Shown: positions 43,665 through 49,510 of the stretch, in pieces
How the letters are laid out: the number at the start of each line of letters is the position of its first letter
How positions within the stretch are numbered: the stretch's first letter is position 1
Made by a program: the position numbers and the translations under genes
The notes under the pieces: model-generated
What the model was told of the DNA's origin: nothing
Database searches by the model: none
The model's input: only the letters and a program-made list of their open reading frames with translations
From: Acidobacteriota bacterium
GTDB taxonomy: Bacteria > Acidobacteriota > Vicinamibacteria > Vicinamibacterales > UBA2999
Direction: 5' to 3'
NCBI GenBank assembly: GCA_016213695.1
Contig: JACQZV010000188.1
Location: 1 to 49,510 of the forward strand
DNA length: 49,510 bases

Positions 43665-44584
43665 TTCGAGAACCCGGGATACGGCTGGAGCTGTGTCTTG
43701 CCGAGGCTCGGCGTGGTGCTGACCCCTTCCCAGCACGCCTGCTCCCACTGCTCGTACCCGGAGGAGTCCTGCGTGCGCCGCCACCCGAACGCCATCGTCC
43801 ACGGCCGCGTGTAGACGTTCGGGTCCTCGATGGTGACCGTGTAGTGGATGACGTCCCTGTCGATCATCGTGAGGCGCTCGACGACGTGCACGGCCGGGCT
43901 GTAGAAATCGCCGACGTGATCGAGCCATGCCACCGCGTTCTGGTTGGTGACGTCGATGACCAGCGTGTCGCCCTCCCAGCGTCCGCGCAGATCGCCCTCG
44001 AACAGGCGGATCTTCGACCCCAGGTGGGGACGGCCGTCGGTCGGCACGATCCGGTAGTAGTGCGACTGATCGTTGAACATGAAGACATAGCCGGGGCTCT
44101 GGATCACCTGCTTCGCACCGCCGTACGCGAAGCGCGGCGCGCCCTGCGGCAGGCACATGCGCGGCGGGTCCAGGTACGTGGAGAAATGCGTGTCCCGCTT
44201 CGCCGCCGCCCACGGCTGATACGGAATCAGGCCGTCGGCCGGGTCGACGATCGCGCTTCGTCCGCCGGAGCCGTCCATCGTCTGGGGATGCTCCTGAATG
44301 TTCTCCATGTTGCGGATCCCGATGCGGTTCCAGACGCCCTGAAAGTCGGGACGGCCGTCGGGGGTGCGCGGGGGCGTGAACGTCTTCGCCTTCTCGAGCG
44401 CGCACGCGTGAAACAGCGCCGGCTCCTCGGGACAACCCGCCGCCTGCCCGTACGGCCTGATCGTCGCCGGGGGCGATCCGGCCAGCGGCGTGGCAAACGG
44501 CGCCCTCTGTGCCGCGAGAGGCTGCCACGGGACGCCCAGGACGAACACCACGGGCGCAACGGCTCGTACGAGGACGGTTTTCAT
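43661..44584 (-). CDS. exported PDFQG-family protein, long subtype (operon B)
   Basis: 307 residues from ATG 44584, overlapping the VOC gene stop (ATGA). A signal peptide (ending PLAAQRA) is followed by a Cys-containing CPEEPALFHACALEKAKTF (about residues 51-69), RTPDGRPDFQGVWNRIG, RGRWEGDTLVIDVTNQNAVA and EDPNVYTRPWTM. The two Cys flank ten residues and may form a disulfide. It closely matches the partial gene at 48856 (CSEEPAVLHRCALDKAK). Function unknown. Confidence 0.75.
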   Translation of the reverse strand: MKTVLVRAVAPVVFVLGVPWQPLAAQRAPFATPLAGSPPATIRPYGQAAGCPEEPALFHACALEKAKTFTPPRTPDGRPDFQGVWNRIGIRNMENIQEHPQTMDGSGGRSAIVDPADGLIPYQPWAAAKRDTHFSTYLDPPRMCLPQGAPRFAYGGAKQVIQSPGYVFMFNDQSHYYRIVPTDGRPHLGSKIRLFEGDLRGRWEGDTLVIDVTNQNAVAWLDHVGDFYSPAVHVVERLTMIDRDVIHYTVTIEDPNVYTRPWTMAFGWRRTQDSSGYEQWEQACWEGVSTTPSLGKTQLQPYPGFSK

Positions 44585-45408
44585 CGGGTGCCTTCGACCT
44601 GGCCCCACTTGCACGCGGCGTGTTCGACGAGCTCGATGCGGGCGCCGCCCGGCGCCACGACGTAGCCGGTGCGATGGCCGAACTGGTTCGGTTTCGGGCT
44701 CGGCCCGGTGGTGAACGTCACGCCCTTCGTCGTGAGGTCGGCCTGCAGCGCGTCGATACTGCGCGGCGTCCACCCGAGGTGATCGATCGCGCGTCCCTCG
44801 CTCGGCGCCCCCTGGCCCTGCTGGAAGACGATGAACGTGTGGTCGTACTGCAGCGCCTCGAGACGTCCCCGGAGCTTCGTGCGCTCGCCGCCGAACGCGG
44901 CGAGGAACCACCTGACGCTGGCCTCGACGTCCGGCACGCGCAGCGTGATGTGGTGAAACCCGCGATGGTCGCGATCGTCCACGAGCTCGATCGTGATGCC
45001 GAACGGATCGACGACAACCGCCTGCGTCCACAGGCCGGGCACGTCGCGCGCCGGCGTCACGACCCGCGCCCCCGCCGCTTCCAGGCGCCTGACCCGTGCC
45101 TCGACATCGGCGACCGAGAACCCGATGCTCGCGATGATGCTGCCCTCGCTCGGCGGCGCTTCGGGCGCCTTGATGAACATCAGCTGGACGGGCAGCGGCC
45201 GGCGGCCGGTGAACGGCTCGAAGATCATGCGCCCGGCGTTCTCGCCGTCCTGTCCGCTCAGATGCTCGAAATACCAGGCGTACGCCTTGTCGGGATCGGC
45301 CGCCGCCAGATGGATGTGGTCGTAGGGCAGCACCCGCGGCGCCTGCGCGCCGCCGGGGAGACCGAGCAGCGCCACCAGCCCGCTCACGAACAGTAATCGT
45401 CTTGTCAT
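44581..45408 (-). CDS. exported two-domain VOC (glyoxalase/dioxygenase fold) protein (operon B)
   Basis: 275 residues with a signal peptide (ending PGGAQAP). Two vicinal-oxygen-chelate modules: residues about 28-140 (YDHIHLAAADPDKAYAWYFE ... DPFGITIELVDD) and about 148-265 (HHITLRVPDVEASVRWF ... PGGARIELVEH). Each has the His and Glu pattern of metal ligands. VOC enzymes include glyoxalases, extradiol dioxygenases and epimerases; export makes dioxygenase-like or binding roles possible. It overlaps both neighbours by 4 bp. Confidence 0.85.
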   Translation of the reverse strand: MTRRLLFVSGLVALLGLPGGAQAPRVLPYDHIHLAAADPDKAYAWYFEHLSGQDGENAGRMIFEPFTGRRPLPVQLMFIKAPEAPPSEGSIIASIGFSVADVEARVRRLEAAGARVVTPARDVPGLWTQAVVVDPFGITIELVDDRDHRGFHHITLRVPDVEASVRWFLAAFGGERTKLRGRLEALQYDHTFIVFQQGQGAPSEGRAIDHLGWTPRSIDALQADLTTKGVTFTTGPSPKPNQFGHRTGYVVAPGGARIELVEHAACKWGQVEGTR

Positions 45409-46508
45409 GGCCGATACGCCTTTGAAAACCCGTTGCGGGTGTTGGTCACCGTGAACGTGCCGTCCTCCTGCGCCGCCAGCTTCACCCAGTACGCGGTCCC
45501 GCTGTGCACGGGTGGAGGCGGCGTATTGGGCCCGGGCGGCGGGAGGGGCATCGGGGCAATCGGGATCGTGCCCGGCTGATCGTCAATGCCGTTGGCGAGG
45601 AACATCCCGGGCGCCGTGTACTCCTGCCCGCTCAGCAGCGAAAAGTGCATCTGCCACAGATCCTCGAACCCCGGCGATGAGTAGAGGGTCTTCATCACCT
45701 CCGGCAGCCCGCCTTTGCGCGTGCCGTTGTTCATGATCGCCACTTTCGGCTGCACGGCATGGATGAAGGGCCTGGAATTCGACGTGTCCTGCCCATGGTG
45801 CAGGCCGAGCATCACATCGACGGTCCCGATGCGGTTGGCCGGACAGACCAGCTCGTATTCCTTGTTGCTGGTGAGGTCGCCCAGATGCAGCGCACGAAAC
45901 CTGCCGAAGGTGACGTAGGTGCCGACCGACTCCGGGTCTTCCGGCACGGCATTCGGGACCGAAATGGGCCCGGCGCACAGCGGATTGGGCCTGCCGGCGC
46001 CCGCGAGCGGCGCACGGATGACGTCGCCGTTGGCGCTGACCACGCGCACGGTCAGACCGGCGACGGCAATCGTATCGCCCGGCTTGACCACGGTATGCGC
46101 CGCCTTCGCGTACAGCTGCGGATAGGTCGTCCGCAGGTACTCTTCGGTCGCTTCGTTCTTCTGCACGGTCGGCCCATGGTCGATGAAATGCCGGATCGGG
46201 ATGCGCGCGGCCAGCTCGCTCAGGCCGCCGTAGTGGTCGCCGTGCCAGTGCGAGATGACGAGGTGGTCGACCTGGCTGAGGCCGGCCGCCTTCGCGGCCT
46301 CCACGATGCGGCTGGCGTCGCGCACCGCGCCGGCGCCCCCGTTGCCCGTGTCGATGAGCAGCGACTGGCCGGAGGGCGACACGAAGAGCGTCGCGTTGCC
46401 GCCTTCCACGTCGATCACGTAGATGTCGAGCGTCCTGGCAGGCCGCCCCTGTGCCGACACGATCGCGGCACCGAGCACGACCGTCGCAAGACAAAGAAAT
46501 CTGTGCAT
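45405..46508 (-). CDS. exported ComEC-type MBL-fold hydrolase (operon B)
   Basis: 367 residues with a signal peptide (ending AAIVSAQG). The MBL fold opens with DIYVIDVEGGNATLFVSPSG and has the zinc motif VISHWHGDHYGGL (about residues 84-96). GDLTSNKEYE and GLHHGQDTSNS follow, resembling the C-terminal domain of ComEC and stand-alone relatives. A Pro-rich linker precedes a short C-terminal segment. It is probably periplasmic. Substrate unknown. Confidence 0.87.
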   Translation of the reverse strand: MHRFLCLATVVLGAAIVSAQGRPARTLDIYVIDVEGGNATLFVSPSGQSLLIDTGNGGAGAVRDASRIVEAAKAAGLSQVDHLVISHWHGDHYGGLSELAARIPIRHFIDHGPTVQKNEATEEYLRTTYPQLYAKAAHTVVKPGDTIAVAGLTVRVVSANGDVIRAPLAGAGRPNPLCAGPISVPNAVPEDPESVGTYVTFGRFRALHLGDLTSNKEYELVCPANRIGTVDVMLGLHHGQDTSNSRPFIHAVQPKVAIMNNGTRKGGLPEVMKTLYSSPGFEDLWQMHFSLLSGQEYTAPGMFLANGIDDQPGTIPIAPMPLPPPGPNTPPPPVHSGTAYWVKLAAQEDGTFTVTNTRNGFSKAYRP

Positions 46509-46510
46509 GA

Positions 46511-46975
46511 CTACTCCTGCGCGGCGGGCGCGCTGCGCGGCGGCGGCGTATACGTCCTGAGGAACGAAATGATCTCGTCGATCTGAGCCGGCTGCAGCGT
46601 GTGCTCGAAGCCGGGCATGAGGGTCGAACCCTTCTTCACCTTGTCACGGATGAAGGCCTCGCCGCGACCCTCGACGACCGGCTTGCCGAGCAGCGGCCCG
46701 GGCTGGCGCGGATTGGCGCCATGACAATTCGCGCAGCGCTGGGCGACGAGCCGCCGGCCGTTCCGCTCCGCCTCGGTGAGCGCGAGCGGCGCCATGAACG
46801 CGCGGGTGTCGTACGGCTGGCGCTCGACGGTTGGCACGGACGAGGCGGCCTCGCCGTTGCGCGGCGCCTGCGCGCCCAGCCCGGTGGCGCACGGCCCGGC
46901 CACCACGAACACCGCGACCGCCACGAGAGCGAAGCGCGCGGACATCAGCCCACGTATCCGCGTCCGGCCCATCAT
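46511..46975 (-). CDS. small exported cytochrome c (operon B)
   Basis: 154 residues from ATG 46975, overlapping the propeller gene's stop (ATGA). A signal peptide (about residues 11-36) is followed by a class I cytochrome c with QRCANCHGANPRQPG (about residue 82) and TLMPGFEHTLQ (likely axial Met). It occupies the same position relative to the propeller gene as the 33744 cytochrome in operon A, supporting a conserved redox pair. Confidence 0.88.
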   Translation of the reverse strand: MMGRTRIRGLMSARFALVAVAVFVVAGPCATGLGAQAPRNGEAASSVPTVERQPYDTRAFMAPLALTEAERNGRRLVAQRCANCHGANPRQPGPLLGKPVVEGRGEAFIRDKVKKGSTLMPGFEHTLQPAQIDEIISFLRTYTPPPRSAPAAQE

Positions 46976-48777
46976 CGCGCCAACGCCTCGATCTCCGCCG
47001 CCGTGCGCGGGTGCATACGAATCACGCGGCTCGTGTTGGCGCACGGCACCCAGACGTCGCCGCGGATATCGTCGACCGAGATGTTGCGCGATTCGCAGCG
47101 GCTCGGCAGCGTGTAGTACGTCCACTGTTCGGTGCGCGGGTTGAGCCTCCCGACTTTCGCGTCGCTGAACAGATTCGTCCAGACGTTGGAATCCTTGTCC
47201 ACGGTGACGAAGTAGGGATTGCCCTCCACCCGGTAGTACTTGACGTCGAGCGAGTGAATGTCGATCCTCGCCACGTTGTTGCCGACGTTGTTCGGCACCC
47301 AGACGAACGTGCCGCGCTTGTCCGCGCCCATGCGCCGGGGCTGCTGGCCGTAGGGCACCGTGTTGATGTTGCCCCAGGTCATCACGCCCATCGACGCGTA
47401 CCACTCGCGGTCGGCCGGAGTCGTCAGATCGTCCTTGTTCACCCACGGCGGCCGCATGACGACGTCCCAGGTCCTGCCGGTCCTGGGGTCGGCCTTGACC
47501 ACCTTGTCCGCGGTGTACTGCGTCCACCAGCCGTTGCCCTCGGCATCGGTGGCGGTTCCGTACACGAAATTGCGGCTCCACGTGGGGCTCTCGAAGTGCG
47601 TCCAGGTCTTCGTCTCGGGGTCGAAGCGGTTGGCGCCTCCCTCGGTCGCGCCCCACACCTTCCCCTGCGGATCGACATCAACTGTCGTGAGCTGGCCGCG
47701 GCCCATGTTCAGCGGCGGCGTGAACATCTCGAACGTCTCGGTGCGGGGATCGAGCCGACCCAGCGGACCGTTGCCACCGTCGAACCAGATGATCCCGTTC
47801 CGGTCCTTCGTAATCGAATGCGACCGTCGAATGTCCTTGCCGTTCCTGATGATGTACCCGGTGACCTGTCCCGTCTTCGTGTCGACCTTGAAGAGCGACA
47901 TGTCGGCCGGGCCCCGGTCTCTGGTCCCCCACGCGTTGCCGTCGTTGTCGGCGACGACGTCGTGGACCCAGCGGGCCCCCATCGACGCCGTCGGCCATCC
48001 GGCCGACCAGTCGCTCCCGTCGATCCACGCCCGCTCGGTGCGCGAGCCGGCCAGCGGGATGTCGTACTCCGTGAACACCACGCGCGCGGCCTCGCCGGCG
48101 GGCCGTGGCTGGAGCGCGAACTTCAGCGGGGGCGATGAGGGTCCGCGTACCGATGCCAGGTACCCGGCCAGTTCGTCGCGGTAGTGCGCCACCGTCGTGT
48201 GCCGGTTGATGCCGCCGGTGCCCGTCATCCGCTCCATGAACATGACCATGGCGCGCCAGCCGTTCTCATCGAACCGGTTCTGCAGCGCGTGGGTGGGCCC
48301 GTGGCAGGCCGTGCAGTTGGTGCGGAAGATCGCCTTCATCCGCCGCTGCTCTTTCGTGTCCTCCGGCATGGCGGCCAGCCACTCCGAGGCGTTGAGCTGC
48401 GGTGTGACGTCGTCGAGCGTGTTCAGGGTGAACGCCTGGCGCGCCCGGCGGGCGCCGTCGATGGCAACCGTCGCCCGGGCCGTCTGATAACCCGTGGCCT
48501 GCGCCCAGACGTCGTACTGGCCGCCGTCGAGGGGCGGAAAGACGTACTCGCCGCGATCGTCGGTGAGCACGGACGTGGTGACGTTGCTGCCGGCGGCCCG
48601 GGCCGAAACGACCACGCCACCGAGCGCGGCGCCGCCTGCCGCCTGTGCCACACCGATCAGGCTTGATGCGGGCCCCGCGCCGGCCTGCCCGCGCGCCTCC
48701 GGCGCCGCACCGCTCCGCAGCGGGCTCGAGGCCAGGGCTACCGCCAGCAGCAGCATTCCGACGCGTGCGTGTGTCAT
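46972..48777 (-). CDS. exported Vgb-like beta-propeller protein with heme c and regulatory domain (operon B)
   Basis: 601 residues. A signal peptide is followed by a carboxypeptidase-regulatory-like domain (about residues 45-120; LGGVVVSARAAGSNVTTSVL). A heme c motif TNCTACHGPTHALQ lies near residue 155. A propeller follows from about residue 265, with blades such as DNDGNAWGTRDRG, DPQGKVWGATEGG and DKDSNVWTNLFSD. The architecture equals that of the 34220 gene. It is the first gene of operon B, downstream of a strong-looking promoter at 48795-48823. Confidence 0.83.
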   Translation of the reverse strand: MTHARVGMLLLAVALASSPLRSGAAPEARGQAGAGPASSLIGVAQAAGGAALGGVVVSARAAGSNVTTSVLTDDRGEYVFPPLDGGQYDVWAQATGYQTARATVAIDGARRARQAFTLNTLDDVTPQLNASEWLAAMPEDTKEQRRMKAIFRTNCTACHGPTHALQNRFDENGWRAMVMFMERMTGTGGINRHTTVAHYRDELAGYLASVRGPSSPPLKFALQPRPAGEAARVVFTEYDIPLAGSRTERAWIDGSDWSAGWPTASMGARWVHDVVADNDGNAWGTRDRGPADMSLFKVDTKTGQVTGYIIRNGKDIRRSHSITKDRNGIIWFDGGNGPLGRLDPRTETFEMFTPPLNMGRGQLTTVDVDPQGKVWGATEGGANRFDPETKTWTHFESPTWSRNFVYGTATDAEGNGWWTQYTADKVVKADPRTGRTWDVVMRPPWVNKDDLTTPADREWYASMGVMTWGNINTVPYGQQPRRMGADKRGTFVWVPNNVGNNVARIDIHSLDVKYYRVEGNPYFVTVDKDSNVWTNLFSDAKVGRLNPRTEQWTYYTLPSRCESRNISVDDIRGDVWVPCANTSRVIRMHPRTAAEIEALAR

Positions 48778-48794
48778 AGGTACTTGTGCCGGCT

Positions 48795-48823
48795 ACTCTA
48801 GGGGTGGATTACAGAGGTGTCAA
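48795..48823 (-). promoter_or_regulatory. sigma70-type promoter for operon B
   Basis: On the minus strand TTGACA (48818-48823) and TAGAGT (48795-48800) are separated by exactly 17 nt (48801-48817). The start codon follows 17 nt downstream of the -10. Confidence 0.65.
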
Positions 48824-48836
48824 GCAAGCGTAGAAT
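48808..48836 (+). promoter_or_regulatory. divergent promoter for the 48856 gene
   Basis: ATTACA (48808-48813), a 17-nt spacer, TAGAAT (48831-48836). It overlaps the opposing promoter, so the two may exclude each other. The ribosome-binding GGGAGGAGG and ATG 48856 follow. Confidence 0.5.
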
Positions 48837-48855
48837 GAGCGGCGCGGGAGGAGGC

Positions 48856-49510
48856 ATGAGGGTGGCTCACTACGCGGCTCGCTGGATGCTGCCGACGTTC
48901 TTCGTGGCGCTGACGGTGTCGGGACTCGAGGTTCCGCTCTCCGGCCAGCATCCCTACTACGTGACCCCGCCTCCCGGGTCGCCGACGCCGATGGCGCCGT
49001 TCGGCGAATCGGGTGGATGCTCGGAAGAACCCGCGGTTCTGCACCGGTGCGCGCTCGACAAGGCGAAATCCTTCAACCCGCCGCGAACGTCCGATGGTCG
49101 TCCCGACTTCCAGGGAATATGGGTTCGCATCGGCGCGCGCAACGCCGAGAACATCGAGGAGCATCCGCGGGGGATCGACGGCTCCGGCGGCAAGAGCCTG
49201 ATCGTCGACCCGCCGAGCGGCAGGATTCCGTATCAGCCGTGGGCGGCGGCCAGGGTGGACGCGCATTGGGCCACGTACTGGAATCCCGTGCAGCAGTGCA
49301 TGCCCGACTCGCCGCCGAGGCAGGCGTACGCCGCCGGCGCGATGGAAATCTTCCAGACCCCGGGCCAGGTCTTCTTCTACGCCGAACAGCTCCATACCTA
49401 CCGCGTGATTCCGACGACGCCCCGGCCGCACGTCGGAGGGAACATCCACCTCTTCATGGGCGACTCGCGCGGCCGCTGGGAGGGCGACACGCTCGTCGTG
49501 GACGTGACCA
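48856..49510 (+). CDS. exported PDFQG-family protein, long subtype, 3' truncated by window
   Basis: 218 codons are visible from ATG 48856 (GGGAGGAGG at 48846-48854) to the window edge, with no stop. A signal peptide (residues 1-30, ending PLSGQ) is followed by CSEEPAVLHRCALDKAKSF, RTSDGRPDFQGIWVRIG, RIPYQPWAAA and the start of RGRWEGDTLVVDVT. It is most similar to the 43661 protein of operon B. It probably opens a third system to the right of the window. Function unknown. Confidence 0.75.
   Translation, partial: MRVAHYAARWMLPTFFVALTVSGLEVPLSGQHPYYVTPPPGSPTPMAPFGESGGCSEEPAVLHRCALDKAKSFNPPRTSDGRPDFQGIWVRIGARNAENIEEHPRGIDGSGGKSLIVDPPSGRIPYQPWAAARVDAHWATYWNPVQQCMPDSPPRQAYAAGAMEIFQTPGQVFFYAEQLHTYRVIPTTPRPHVGGNIHLFMGDSRGRWEGDTLVVDVT

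Noticed and set aside
42918..44528. Fusion of two PDLQG genes in one long frame
   Set aside because: The upstream part is a shifted-frame shadow of the 43661 gene; the true gene starts at GTG 43664 with a 4-bp overlap.

Overview
This is a GC-rich, gene-dense bacterial window. It suggests an Acidobacteriota genome, probably class Vicinamibacteria. That placement is inferred from gene content: two Oar-type TonB-dependent receptors with carboxypeptidase-regulatory N-domains, many exported c-type cytochromes, cytochrome/beta-propeller fusions, and five copies of a secreted protein family carrying a PDLQG/PDFQG-W motif and an RWEGDTLVVD-like motif. I see no rRNA, tRNA, CRISPR array, transposase or integrase.

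Layout. 1-13261 is mainly housekeeping: a CrtC/AttH-like partial gene, a small Zn-ribbon protein, a coiled-coil protein, ubiX, a rhomboid protease, pheA, a SpoU-type RNA methyltransferase, an MBL-fold protein, a PfkB kinase, glgB interrupted by an in-frame TAA, a cyclophilin, a PEGA protein, an outer-membrane-like protein and rpoZ. 13330-22628 holds a carboxylate module: a TcuA-like flavoprotein, OsmC, a Tat-type exported ThDP enzyme with a cytochrome c, a PrpF isomerase and a DctPQM TRAP transporter. 22609-27480 (minus strand) is a tightly coupled five-gene operon: VTC-domain protein, DUF4956 protein, OprO/P-like porin, CotH-like kinase and metallophosphoesterase. It looks like a phosphate/polyphosphate or cell-surface phosphorylation system. 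27593-30182 holds a GlcG/HbpS-like protein, a diheme cytochrome and an MBL-fold hydrolase.

30315-48777 contains two parallel minus-strand operons, each about 9 kb. Both combine a TonB receptor, a heme-binding Vgb-like propeller protein followed by an ATGA-overlapping small cytochrome c, and two PDLQG-family proteins. Operon A adds a cupin and a diheme cytochrome; operon B adds a VOC protein and an MBL protein. A further PDFQG-family gene starts at 48856 and runs off the right edge, divergent from operon B. Two overlapping divergent promoters sit between them. I infer these operons to be paralogous uptake-and-oxidation systems of unknown substrate.

The most unusual non-coding signal is a set of degenerate tandem arrays with a strict 7-nt period (1263, 4023, 4939, 5290, 8648, 18471, 31916) plus 8-nt-period inverted arrays (30249, 39819). 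They sit at gene ends and sometimes supply stop codons, ribosome-binding sites or N-terminal codons. One inverted pair brackets a decayed four-helix-bundle (S23/IVP/Avd family) gene at 4989-5275.
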